A stretch of DNA of 64,000 nt from Gammaproteobacteria bacterium. GTDB taxonomy: Bacteria; Pseudomonadota; Gammaproteobacteria; Steroidobacterales; Steroidobacteraceae. The notes under the pieces are model-generated. The model did no database searches, was not told the DNA's origin, and saw only the letters and a list, made by a program, of their open reading frames with translations. Positions 43,670 to 52,730 of the stretch are shown piece by piece (the first letter of the stretch is position 1; every line of letters begins with the position of its first letter). A program made the translations under genes and the position numbers. The stretch is taken from positions 20,218-84,217 of the forward strand of contig JANYJY010000004.1 of the NCBI GenBank assembly GCA_025358295.1, in the 5' to 3' direction.

Positions 43670-45034
43670 ATGCAGAAGATCCATGAAGCCCCCCGCACAC
43701 TCGACGTAATCCTCGAAACCGACGTCCTGGTCGTCGGCAGCGGTCCCGGGGGGTTGGCGGCGGCACTGGCCGCGGCCCGTGCCGGCGCCCGTACCGCCCT
43801 GATCGACCGCAACGGCTGCTTTGGCGGCAACATCACCCAAGTAGGGGTCGAAGGTTTCGCCTGGTATCGCCACGAAAATACCGTCGACTGCGAAGGCATC
43901 GGTATCGAGTTCGAGCAGCGCGCCAAAGCCATGGGCGCGGCGATGCCGGAGCCGCAGTCCTTGAGCCACGCCCTCGATGCCGAAATGTTCAAGTGGGTGG
44001 CCGACACCTTGGTCCAGGAAGCCGGCGTTACGCCCTTGCTACATCGCCTCTGCGTGGCGCCGATCATGGAAAACGGCGCGATTCGCGGGGTCATCACTGA
44101 GAGCAAGGCTGGCCGCGAGGCCATTCTCGCCAAGCGAGTCATCGACGCCACCGGCGACGCGGACATCGCAACCCGAGCCGGTGCGCCGGTGCACAAATCG
44201 CCAAAAAAGGACATGATGGCCGTATCCGTCATGTTCTCTATGAGCGGCGTCAACAAGAAAGCCTTCATCGACGCGGTCAAGGCCGATCCGCAGACTTATG
44301 CCGACTGGTCCGGCAACGGCGAATGGGACTATGAAACCACGGGCAAGGAAGACCAGATGTTCTCGCCCTTCCTGCGCAAGCCCTTCAAGATGGCGCTCGA
44401 CGCCGGCATCATCCCGAAAAGCCTGCACACCATCGCCGGAACCTGGGGAACGGTCACGGATCAGGGCGACTTGACGTATCTGAACCTGGTGCACGTGCCG
44501 GAAATCGATGGCACCGACCCGACCGATCTGACCATCGGCGAAATGCGCGGGCGGCGCGAGGCCATCTATGCCGTGGACGCCCTGCGCGGGTTCATGCCGG
44601 GCTGTGAGGGAGCGAAGCTGCGCAATTTCGGTATGACCTTAGGCATACGCGATACTCGCAAGATCGACGCTCTCTACAATCTCACCGCCACGGATGTTCG
44701 CGAACAGGGCCGCTTTGACGATGCCATTGGGATATTTCCTGAATTTATCGACGGCTACGGCATATTGATCCTGCCGACCACGGGCCGTTACTGGCATGTA
44801 CCCTATCGCGCCCTGGTGCCCAAGGGCGTCGGCAATTTGCTGGTCGCCGGCCGTTGTATCGGCGGTGACAGGATTTCGCACGCATCGGCTCGCAACATGA
44901 TGTGCTGTGCGGTGAGCGGCCAGGGCGCCGGAGTCGCGGCGGCAGTTTCGCTGCGGCGCGACGAAGCCTTCGATCAGTTGAACATCGGCGCGGTACAGAA
45001 GGAGCTTGCGAGGCAAGGCGCCCGCTTCCAGTGA
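43670..45034 (+). CDS. FAD-dependent oxidoreductase (FAD_oxidored/Thi4-like fold)
   Basis: Cytoplasmic flavoprotein of 454 aa. The ADP-binding Rossmann motif TDVLVVGSGPGGLAAALAA is near residue 18, then DRNGCFGGNITQVGVEGF, the Asp-rich VIDATGDADIATRAGAP and the C-terminal FAD clamp GVGNLLVAGRCIGGDRISHASARNM followed by a Cys pair (MMCCAVSGQG). This is the PF12831-type family; members oxidise varied small molecules, and I cannot name the substrate. GAAGG nine bases before the ATG at 43670 supports this start over an upstream in-frame codon. The stop overlaps the MFS start by 4 nt (GTGA), so the two are coupled. Confidence 0.85.
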   Translation: MQKIHEAPRTLDVILETDVLVVGSGPGGLAAALAAARAGARTALIDRNGCFGGNITQVGVEGFAWYRHENTVDCEGIGIEFEQRAKAMGAAMPEPQSLSHALDAEMFKWVADTLVQEAGVTPLLHRLCVAPIMENGAIRGVITESKAGREAILAKRVIDATGDADIATRAGAPVHKSPKKDMMAVSVMFSMSGVNKKAFIDAVKADPQTYADWSGNGEWDYETTGKEDQMFSPFLRKPFKMALDAGIIPKSLHTIAGTWGTVTDQGDLTYLNLVHVPEIDGTDPTDLTIGEMRGRREAIYAVDALRGFMPGCEGAKLRNFGMTLGIRDTRKIDALYNLTATDVREQGRFDDAIGIFPEFIDGYGILILPTTGRYWHVPYRALVPKGVGNLLVAGRCIGGDRISHASARNMMCCAVSGQGAGVAAAVSLRRDEAFDQLNIGAVQKELARQGARFQ

Positions 45035-46341
45035 GTCACGCCACGACGGCAAGCAGCGCCGATCGCGACAACGGCAACTCGTACCTGCGCTGGTGGATGT
45101 TGGCTCTTGCGGCAACAGCGGTGTTTAGCAGCTACTACGAAGACGACGTAATCGGTCAGATCGCTGATCTGCTGCACCGGCAACGAGGATTTAGTCAATC
45201 GCAACTCGGCATGCTCAACGGCGTCATGAGCATCCCCAACGTAGCGCTTGCGCTCATCAACGGGATACTAATCGACCGATACGGTCCCGCCCGCATCGCG
45301 ATGTGGTCGGCCGCCATCGGCGTAGTCGGCGCGGCCTTGACGGCGGTGGGTAAACCGTACGCGCTCATGGTTGCCGGCCGATTCATCTTCGGCATCAGCG
45401 AAGGAGCAATCTTCATCGCGCTTATTGCGGGACTTGCGCAATGGTTTCCACGTGCCGGGATTGCGCTCGCCACGTCGCTGTTCCTGAGCCTGGCTCGCAC
45501 CGGCTCCTACACCGTCGATACCTCTCCCACCTGGGCTCGTGCGCTGTACGACCGGGGATGGCAAGCGCCGCTATGGTTGGGCACTGGCATGACCGTCGTC
45601 GGTCTCGCCGCCGCAGTGTTCTTCTTCTGGCTTGACCGCCGCCATCGCCCGCAATTGCGTTCAGCACAGTCCGGCGCCGCGGAGCGCATCAATTGGAGCC
45701 ATCTTTTCAGTTTCGACATGTCCTATTGGTATATTTTGGCCCTGCACGTGTTGTATGCCGCCGTGTTCTTCCCATTCCGCACGACTTATGTGGTCGAGTA
45801 CTTCCAGCACGCCAAGGGCCTCAATCTTCAGCAGGCGAGTTCGGCCAACAGTTGGGTATTCTTCGCGGCTATTTTCGCCACGCCGTTTTTCGGTTTGCTG
45901 GCCGATCGTTTCGGCCACCGCGCGCTGATGCTCACCTGCGGGACCGCGTTGCTGCCCGCGACCTTCGTGGTTCTCGGACTGACCGACATGAGCCTCTGGG
46001 TCTCCACCGTCATGATGGGCATCAGTTTCTCACTGGTGCCGGCGGTCATCTGGCCGGCGACCACGTTGATAGTCCAGCCGCGCCGCCTGGGTACGGCGCT
46101 CGGCCTCATTACCCTTATCCAGGCGCTTGGAATGGCGGTGGCCAATCTTGCGGCGGGCTGGCTCGCCGACCGAATGAGCGCCGGAGCCCATAATCCGGCC
46201 GGCTATACAGCCATGCTCTGGTTCTTCTTTCTGCTCAGCCTCGTGGCCCTGCTCTCAGCCGTGCTCCTTTGGCGGCGCGAAGCGGGTGCGAAGGGGCATG
46301 GCCTGGAATTGGCCAAAGGCGTCCCCGATGGCATCATCTGA
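45031..46341 (+). CDS. MFS transporter
   Basis: Inner-membrane major-facilitator protein of 436 aa with 12 hydrophobic segments. The loop 2-3 motif reads INGILIDRYGPARIAMWSA, and the repeat in the second half GLLADRFGHRALML. The start is the GTG at 45031, which overlaps the FAD oxidoreductase stop; longer in-frame reading into that gene has no membrane or family similarity. The family branch resembles sugar-acid/aromatic-acid permeases (ACS-like), so it probably imports the substrate of the oxidoreductase. The TonB receptor on the other strand would provide outer-membrane passage (inference). Confidence 0.88.
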   Translation: MSHATTASSADRDNGNSYLRWWMLALAATAVFSSYYEDDVIGQIADLLHRQRGFSQSQLGMLNGVMSIPNVALALINGILIDRYGPARIAMWSAAIGVVGAALTAVGKPYALMVAGRFIFGISEGAIFIALIAGLAQWFPRAGIALATSLFLSLARTGSYTVDTSPTWARALYDRGWQAPLWLGTGMTVVGLAAAVFFFWLDRRHRPQLRSAQSGAAERINWSHLFSFDMSYWYILALHVLYAAVFFPFRTTYVVEYFQHAKGLNLQQASSANSWVFFAAIFATPFFGLLADRFGHRALMLTCGTALLPATFVVLGLTDMSLWVSTVMMGISFSLVPAVIWPATTLIVQPRRLGTALGLITLIQALGMAVANLAAGWLADRMSAGAHNPAGYTAMLWFFFLLSLVALLSAVLLWRREAGAKGHGLELAKGVPDGII

Positions 46342-46433
46342 TGTGATGGAATTTTTTTGCGTCTATGCTGTCTCATGACTCGGCACTTCCACGACGGCGC
46401 ATCAGCATCGCACAACAATTCCTAGCTGATTCT

Positions 46434-47927
46434 ATGAGCTTGAACCATCAATCGCGTGCGCTGCGAATCTTCGCTGCCCTTCCCTTGTTGCTGCTCGCGG
46501 CCTGCGCCGTCGGTCCCGACTTCAAGAAGCCGGCCGCGCCGGAGGCCGGCGACTATACCGCCGAACCCCTGCGCGCCACCGCCGGCACCGACCTGCCTGG
46601 CAGGCAGGTACAGCATTTCGCGAAAGGCAGCGACATCTCTGCGGATTGGTGGACCTTGTTCCATTCCGCACCACTCAATGCGCTGATCGACACATCGCTC
46701 ACCAACAATCACGATCTGAAAGCCGCCCAAGCGGCCTTGTCAGCGGCCCGCGAAAATGTCTTGGCGCAACGCGGTGTTTACTATCCCAGCGTTGCGGCGG
46801 GGTTTTCGGCCAGCCGCCAGAGACAATCTGGGCAGATCGCGCCGACTCTGAATTCCAATGCCTTCTTGTACAACCTGTTTACGCCCCAGGTCAGCGTCTC
46901 GTACGTGCCCGATGTATTCGGCCTGAATCGTCGAACGGTGGAGTCACTGCAGGCACAGGCGGAGGGAGTCCGCTATCAGATGATCGCGGTGTACACCACA
47001 TTGACAGCGAATGTGGTCGTGACGGCTATTCAGGAAGGCTCGCTGCAGATGCAGATCGACGCAACGCGCCAGCTCATCGACAGCTACGCCAGCACGCTCA
47101 AAATCCTCAAATACCAATTCGGCAAGGGCTATGCCGGCGGGCTCGACGTAGCCGCTCAGGAGACCCAGCTTGCGCAAGTCACGGCCACGCTGCCGCCGCT
47201 GATCAAGCAAATGGCCCAGCTCCGCGATCAAATGGCGGTGCTGACCGGACATTTCCCCAATCAGGCACCGGCCCAGAACTTCGATTTATCGAGTCTCCAA
47301 TTGCCGCAGACTATTCCCGTCAGTCTGCCCTCCGCGCTCGTGGCGCAGCGTCCCGATGTCCTTCAGGCCGAAGCAAACTTGCACGATGCCAGCGCCAAGA
47401 TCGGAATCGCCAGAGCGAATCGGCTGCCGAACGTCGTTTTGTCCGCGAATGCCGGGAGCTCGGCGGCAGTTCTGAATCAGCTGTTCACCACGGGCACCGG
47501 CTTTTGGGGCCTGGGGGCCGACGTGACCGCGCCTATTTTCCAAGGTGGCGCGCTACTACACCAGGAGCGCGCGGCAAAAGCGGCCTATACCCAAGCGGCG
47601 GAACAGTATCGAAGCACCGTGCTCACCGCATTTCAAAATGTCGCCGATACGTTGACGGCACTGGAGCAGGACGCCGAGGCGGTCAAGGCTGCGGCTGCGG
47701 CCGCAGATGCCGCCAAGGTCAGCCTTGATTTGGCGCAGCATCAATGGCATGCCGGCTACTCCGGTTACATTGCACTGCTAAGTGCCGAGCAAGCCGATCA
47801 ACAAAGCAAAATCAACTTGGTCCAAGCCCAGGCCACTCGCTACGCCGACACGGCGGCGCTGTTTCAGGCACTTGGCGGCGGCTGGTGGCACCGCTCCAAT
47901 TTAGCCGCGGAAAAACATGAGCAATAA
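46434..47927 (+). CDS. RND efflux outer-membrane lipoprotein (NodT/TolC-like)
   Basis: Outer-membrane channel of a tripartite pump, 497 aa. The signal sequence ends in a lipobox LLAAC (Cys about residue 25), followed by AVGPDFKKPAAPEAG, the NodT-family start. The two OEP repeats are long helical coiled-coil regions (NNHDLKAAQAALSAARENVLAQRG; FQNVADTLTALEQDAEAVKAAAAAAD). SLPSALVAQRPDVLQAEANLHDASAKIGIARA is diagnostic. The ATG at 46434 is the one next to the lipoprotein signal; the upstream in-frame start adds 23 residues without a ribosome site. It is the first of three overlapping genes of the pump. Confidence 0.92.
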   Translation: MSLNHQSRALRIFAALPLLLLAACAVGPDFKKPAAPEAGDYTAEPLRATAGTDLPGRQVQHFAKGSDISADWWTLFHSAPLNALIDTSLTNNHDLKAAQAALSAARENVLAQRGVYYPSVAAGFSASRQRQSGQIAPTLNSNAFLYNLFTPQVSVSYVPDVFGLNRRTVESLQAQAEGVRYQMIAVYTTLTANVVVTAIQEGSLQMQIDATRQLIDSYASTLKILKYQFGKGYAGGLDVAAQETQLAQVTATLPPLIKQMAQLRDQMAVLTGHFPNQAPAQNFDLSSLQLPQTIPVSLPSALVAQRPDVLQAEANLHDASAKIGIARANRLPNVVLSANAGSSAAVLNQLFTTGTGFWGLGADVTAPIFQGGALLHQERAAKAAYTQAAEQYRSTVLTAFQNVADTLTALEQDAEAVKAAAAAADAAKVSLDLAQHQWHAGYSGYIALLSAEQADQQSKINLVQAQATRYADTAALFQALGGGWWHRSNLAAEKHEQ

Positions 47928-49110
47928 ATCGTTCGCTTGGAATTCGACGCGCCGCCGGCAGGTCAGCCTTCCGTCCTCGGCGGCAATCGTCGTCCTTGCC
48001 GCCATCTCCGTGATGAGCATTGTGGGCTGTTCGGGTAGTAAGGGCAGCGACGCACCGGCAACGCCGCGCGCCGACGGCAATGTCACGCTGACGGCCGCTC
48101 AAAAACAAAACATCCGTCTCTACCGTATTCAATCATCCCAGTACCGCAGGGTGATCGAGACCACGGGAACGGTTGATTTCGACAACGACCAGGCCACCAG
48201 CGTGCTGGCGCCCTTCTCCGGTCCCGTGTCTCGGCTACTCGTATCGCCCGGCGACCAAGTCAAGAAAGGCGATCCACTCGCATCGGTTGACTCGCCAGAT
48301 TTTGCGGCCGCTATGAGCGCCTATCAAAAGGCGCTCGCCACTGCGCGGACCAACCGCCGGCTTGCCGACGTGGATAAGGATTTAGTCCAGCATAACGGCG
48401 TTGCCCAGCGTGAAGCGGCGCAGGCGGAGACCGATGCCGTCAATGCTGAAGCGGACCGCGATGCCGCGTTGCAAGCTTTGGCCTCGCTGAATGTTCCGCC
48501 CGAGGCCATCAAGAACATTCAGGCAGGCCGCAGCGTCGCGCGCCTTGAGGGCATGATTCGCTCGCCCGTCGCGGGTACGGTTGTGGAAAAGCTGATCACC
48601 CCGGGAGAATTGCTGCAGGCGGGAACCACGCCCTGCTTCACCGTCGCCAACCTCTCGCGCGTCTGGGTGATGGCGCATGTGTTCGGCTCCGACCTCGCCT
48701 CTGTGCGTACCGGCGATATGGCCGACATCATCACCGACGGCGGCACAAACAGCCTGCCAGGAAAAGTGGACAACATATCGGCCCTGGTGGATCCCGACAC
48801 ACGTTCCGTGGCGGTGCGCATCGTGGCCGAGAATCCGGACCGCCTGCTGAGGAAGCAAATGTATGTTCGCGTGCGCATCCAAGCGCGTCAGGAGAGCGCC
48901 GGGCTGCTGATTCCGGTTTCCGCAATATTGCGCGACGATGAGAATCTTCCCTTTGTTTATCTTTCTCAACCCGACGGCAGCTTAGCCCGCCGGCGCGTGA
49001 CCATCGGTTATCGTGCCGCAGAACAATACGATATTGCCGACGGCCTGAAAGCCGGCGACCAGATTGTGATCGATGGGGCGATTTTTGTGCAGTTCATGCA
49101 AAATCAATGA
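47917..49110 (+). CDS. RND efflux periplasmic adaptor (membrane fusion protein)
   Basis: Adaptor of 397 aa that bridges the inner-membrane RND pump and the outer-membrane channel. A probable lipobox (MSIVGC, Cys about 34) follows the hydrophobic N-terminus. The barrel-sandwich hybrid begins at LAPFSGPVSRLLVSPGDQVKKGDPL, an alpha-helical hairpin covers about residues 130-185, and the second lipoyl half MIRSPVAGTVVEKLITPGELL follows. The end KAGDQIVIDGAIFVQFM is typical for CzcB/CusB-like adaptors, but the His-rich or Met-rich metal site is absent. It overlaps the OMF gene by 11 nt and the RND gene by 4 nt. Confidence 0.92.
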   Translation: MSNKSFAWNSTRRRQVSLPSSAAIVVLAAISVMSIVGCSGSKGSDAPATPRADGNVTLTAAQKQNIRLYRIQSSQYRRVIETTGTVDFDNDQATSVLAPFSGPVSRLLVSPGDQVKKGDPLASVDSPDFAAAMSAYQKALATARTNRRLADVDKDLVQHNGVAQREAAQAETDAVNAEADRDAALQALASLNVPPEAIKNIQAGRSVARLEGMIRSPVAGTVVEKLITPGELLQAGTTPCFTVANLSRVWVMAHVFGSDLASVRTGDMADIITDGGTNSLPGKVDNISALVDPDTRSVAVRIVAENPDRLLRKQMYVRVRIQARQESAGLLIPVSAILRDDENLPFVYLSQPDGSLARRRVTIGYRAAEQYDIADGLKAGDQIVIDGAIFVQFMQNQ

Positions 49111-52100
49111 GCGATCCCTTGGTCCCTGACGAAGCCGCGCCGCGCAGCCGTTCAATCATGAACCGTATGGTGACCTCGTCCCTGCGCCAGGGTTTCCTCG
49201 TCGTGCTCATGACGCTCGTGCTTATCGGCGCGGGTACACGTTCGTTGGATCGCCTGCCGGTCGACGCCTATCCGGATCTTTCGCCTCCCATTGTCGAGGT
49301 CATCACTCAATGGCCCGGCCGTGCGGCCGAAGAAGTCGAGCGGCTGATCACGGTGCCGGTCGAAAGGGACATGAACGGCATCCCGCACTTAAAGACGATT
49401 CGGTCCATATCGCTCTACGGACTCTCCGACGTCATCCTCACTTTTCGCATTGGCACTGACAATTACTTCGCGCGTCAGGAGGTTTTCAACCGCATCGGTA
49501 ATCTGAGTCTGCCGAGCGGCGTCAGCGCATCGGTGTCGCCGATGTCATCTCCTTCGGGGCTGATTTACCGCTACGTCTTGCAAAGCGCCGACCGCTCTCC
49601 GATGGAACTGAAGACCTTCGAGGAATGGATCGTCGAGCCTCAATTCAGATCGGTTCCCGGGGTCGCGGACGACTCCGGTTTCGGCGGTGGAACCATGCAA
49701 TACCAGGTGCTGCTCGATCCGGCCAAGATAGCCGCAGTCGGCCTATCGCCGGCACAGGTTGAAGCTGCGCTGGCGGCCAACAACGACAATGCCGGTGGTG
49801 GGTTCTATTCGCAGGGCGGGCAGTTCTATTACGTTCGCGGCATCGGCCGCATGACGACGTTGGAAGACATTGGCAATGTGGTCCTGGCGGTGCACGACGG
49901 CACGCCGGTGTTGGTGAAGGACGTCGGACGTGTGGTCATAGACATCGCACCGCGACTGGGCAAGTTCGGCTTTCAAAAGCAGGATGATGCGGTGGAAGGG
50001 GTCATCCGGTTGCGCACGAGCGAGAAGACCCAAGACGTGCTGAAGGGGGTCGAAGCGAAGACCAAGGAACTCAATTCCGAAATCCTGCCCAAGGATGTCA
50101 AAATCGTTCCGTTCTATGACCGCAGCAATCTCGTCGAGCTCACGACGCAGACCGTCGAGCGCAATCTGTTGCGCGGCATGTTGCTGGTTGTCGTCATCCT
50201 CATATTCTTCCTCTACGATTTACGTGCGGGCCTGATTGTCGCCACGAGCATTCCGTTGGCGCTGCTGTTCGCATTCATCTGTCTCGATCTGCAAAACGCG
50301 TCCGCCAATCTGCTCTCCATCGGCGCGGTTGATTTTGGAATCCTGGTGGACGGCGCGGTGGTCATGGTGGAAAACATATTCCGCCAGATCGTGGCGCGCC
50401 GCGACACGCCGCGCAATGTCATCGACATCATTCGCGATGCGGCCGCGGAAGTGGACCGGCCGCTTTTCTATTCGGTTGCCGTGATCGTGGCGAGCTTCCT
50501 TCCCATCTATGTCCTGTCCGGCCCCTCAGGCACGCTGTTCAAGCCGATGGCCGATACGATGGTGTTCGCGCTGATCGGCTCCCTGATCGTCACGCTGACT
50601 TTGTTGCCGGTGCTGTGCTCCTGGTTCATGCGCAATGGCGTGCGCGAACGGCGCAACGCCGCGTTCGAATACATCAAATCGGTCTATACCAAGGGTCTTG
50701 ATGCCTGCCTTGCCCATCCATGGATGACCACGTTCGCGTCTGCGGCTCTGTTGGCCCTCTCGCTGCTGCTTATCCCGCGCATCGGCGCGGAGTTCATGCC
50801 GCACTTGGACGAAGGCGCAATGTGGGTACGGGCAACCATGCCCTACACTATTTCGTACGACGAATCGGCGAAGATCGCACCCAAGATCCGGGAGATACTC
50901 GGCTCCTTTCCGGAGGTCACCACGGTCGCCTCAGAGCTGGGCCGCCCCGACGATGGCACCAATCCCATCGGATTTTTCAACGTCGAGTTCTATGTCGATC
51001 TGAAGCCCTACGCCGCATGGACCGGCCCGTATCGCAACAAGGCCGGCTTGATCGAGGCGGTCAACAAGAAGCTCGAAGCATTCCCCGGCATCAACTTCAA
51101 TTACACCCAGCCTGCTGAGGATGCCGTGGATGAAGCAGAAACGGGATTGAAGAGCGCGCTGGCGGTCAAGGTGTTCGGCCCGAACCTGAATACTCTGCAA
51201 AAGAAAGGCAAAGCAATCAAGCAGATCTTGGAACGGGTGCGCGGCATTCGCGATGTGACTTTGGTGCAGGAACTCGGACAGCCGAGCCTGACTATCAAGA
51301 TCGACCGCGCCAAGATTGCACGCTACGGCTTGAATGTCGCCGACATCAACAGCCTGATTCAGACCGCCATCGGCGGAGACGTGGCCACCCAGGTGGTGCA
51401 GGAGGAGAAGCAGTTCGATCTCGTCGTACGCCTCGAACAACAATATCGCGACAACCCCGAGCGGATCGGCAATATACTGGTCGCGACTCCGGCCGGTCCG
51501 CAAATTCCATTGAAGGAGTTCGCCGACATTCAAGTGGCGAGCGGCGCATCCTTCATTTATCACGAGGACAACTCGCGTTACATCGGCGTCCAATTCTCGG
51601 TGGACGGGCGCGATCTGGCCGGCGCCGTGGACGATGCCATGCAGCAGGTCAGCGCAAAAGTGACTCTGCCCCAGGGCTACCGTCTGGATTGGGGCGGCGA
51701 ATATTCCGAATACACCGCCTCGCGCGCGCAACTAAGCGTCATTCTGCCGCTCACATTGTTTCTGATCTTCCTGTTGCTGTTCGCGCTGTACAGCAATCTC
51801 AAATTCCCTTTCATCACCGTGCTTGGCGTGGTGCTGTCCGCCCCCGTGGGCGGCATCTTGGCGCTCTGGCTGACCGGGACCCCGTTTTCGGTTTCTTCCG
51901 GCATCGGATTTCTCGCGTTATTCGGCGTCTCGGTGCAGACGGCCGTGGTCTACATCTCCTACGTCAATGAACTGCGCCAGGGCGGCGCCAGCCTCGTCGA
52001 CGCCGTTCGTGAAGGCGCGATCCTGCGGCTGCGTCCCATCATGATGACCGCGCTGGTGGCTGCGCTGGGTCTGTTGCCGGTGGCGCTGGCCACGGGCGTC

Positions 52101-52232
52101 GGCACAGATTCACAAAGGCCGTTTGCCCTGGTCATTGTCAGCGGACTGTTCACGCGTCTGTTGATCAGCGTGTTTCTCATGCCCGTTCTGTATACCTTGG
52201 TGGCACGTCCCGGAGATCGGCTGGAGGTGTAA
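49107..52232 (+). CDS. CzcA/HME-type RND efflux permease
   Basis: Proton-driven inner-membrane pump of 1041 aa, 12 membrane segments with two large periplasmic loops. The TM4 motif AVDFGILVDGAVVMVEN with Asp409 and Asp415 has the DFG-x-x-VD pattern of heavy-metal-efflux (HME) pumps such as CzcA and CnrA, and differs from the drug pumps. The N-terminus has DRLPVDAYPDLSPPIVEV, and the C-terminal half SGIGFLALFGVSVQTAVV. Substrates in this clade are Zn, Co, Cd or Ni; the exact metal is not readable, and no metal regulator is adjacent. Together with the preceding adaptor and OMF it forms a complete tripartite pump. Confidence 0.93.
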   Translation: MSDPLVPDEAAPRSRSIMNRMVTSSLRQGFLVVLMTLVLIGAGTRSLDRLPVDAYPDLSPPIVEVITQWPGRAAEEVERLITVPVERDMNGIPHLKTIRSISLYGLSDVILTFRIGTDNYFARQEVFNRIGNLSLPSGVSASVSPMSSPSGLIYRYVLQSADRSPMELKTFEEWIVEPQFRSVPGVADDSGFGGGTMQYQVLLDPAKIAAVGLSPAQVEAALAANNDNAGGGFYSQGGQFYYVRGIGRMTTLEDIGNVVLAVHDGTPVLVKDVGRVVIDIAPRLGKFGFQKQDDAVEGVIRLRTSEKTQDVLKGVEAKTKELNSEILPKDVKIVPFYDRSNLVELTTQTVERNLLRGMLLVVVILIFFLYDLRAGLIVATSIPLALLFAFICLDLQNASANLLSIGAVDFGILVDGAVVMVENIFRQIVARRDTPRNVIDIIRDAAAEVDRPLFYSVAVIVASFLPIYVLSGPSGTLFKPMADTMVFALIGSLIVTLTLLPVLCSWFMRNGVRERRNAAFEYIKSVYTKGLDACLAHPWMTTFASAALLALSLLLIPRIGAEFMPHLDEGAMWVRATMPYTISYDESAKIAPKIREILGSFPEVTTVASELGRPDDGTNPIGFFNVEFYVDLKPYAAWTGPYRNKAGLIEAVNKKLEAFPGINFNYTQPAEDAVDEAETGLKSALAVKVFGPNLNTLQKKGKAIKQILERVRGIRDVTLVQELGQPSLTIKIDRAKIARYGLNVADINSLIQTAIGGDVATQVVQEEKQFDLVVRLEQQYRDNPERIGNILVATPAGPQIPLKEFADIQVASGASFIYHEDNSRYIGVQFSVDGRDLAGAVDDAMQQVSAKVTLPQGYRLDWGGEYSEYTASRAQLSVILPLTLFLIFLLLFALYSNLKFPFITVLGVVLSAPVGGILALWLTGTPFSVSSGIGFLALFGVSVQTAVVYISYVNELRQGGASLVDAVREGAILRLRPIMMTALVAALGLLPVALATGVGTDSQRPFALVIVSGLFTRLLISVFLMPVLYTLVARPGDRLEV

Positions 52233-52288
52233 ATCGAGTGCAGCTGGATCCGATTTGCCATGTCGCCGGCATAATGTATAAAGGGACT

Positions 52289-52555
52289 ATGAGCGATCAG
52301 GCAAAAGTCGAATTGGCCGGCTCTGCTGCAATTCTGTGGCTCATTGTCTGTCCGCTCATGTATGTCTGGGACGGCGAATTGAATAACCTATTTTCGCTCG
52401 AGTCGATCGCTTTCCTGATCGTGGGAATGATTGCCGTCGCCATTGTCGTGGGAATTCTCAACTACTGGGTGTCGCGATGGCTGACGACCAGGATGGCGGC
52501 CAAACATGGTGCTCTCAGTAGTCCCGCAGCGATTAGGGATGTGCGTAGGCATTGA
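52289..52555 (+). CDS. Small two-helix membrane protein
   Basis: Unrecognised protein of 88 aa with two hydrophobic helices (about residues 8-25, AGSAAILWLIVCPLMYVW, and 38-60, IAFLIVGMIAVAIVVGIL) and a basic C-terminal tail. AAGGGA lies close to the ATG at 52289. It begins 56 nt after the RND gene and may be in the same transcript. Function unknown; it could be a small accessory protein of the pump or an independent gene. Confidence 0.55.
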   Translation: MSDQAKVELAGSAAILWLIVCPLMYVWDGELNNLFSLESIAFLIVGMIAVAIVVGILNYWVSRWLTTRMAAKHGALSSPAAIRDVRRH

Positions 52556-52730
52556 CGTCTTATCGCTGTGATTCGACTGGCTCTCGAATTACTGTTGCCC
52601 ATGTGGGGATACGCCATTTATTATTGAATCGAAAGGGTGGGATTGTTCGCGGCTGCGCCGCTCATCCCTCGCTCTCGCTCGGGCCTTCTTGTCGGTACCT
52701 ACGCCCACGATTCTGCGCCGCGTTTGCGCA

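Noticed and set aside
44902..45030. 43-residue N-terminal extension of the MFS transporter
   Set aside because: Lies wholly in the FAD oxidoreductase coding region; the GTGA overlap start at 45031 directly precedes the membrane domain.
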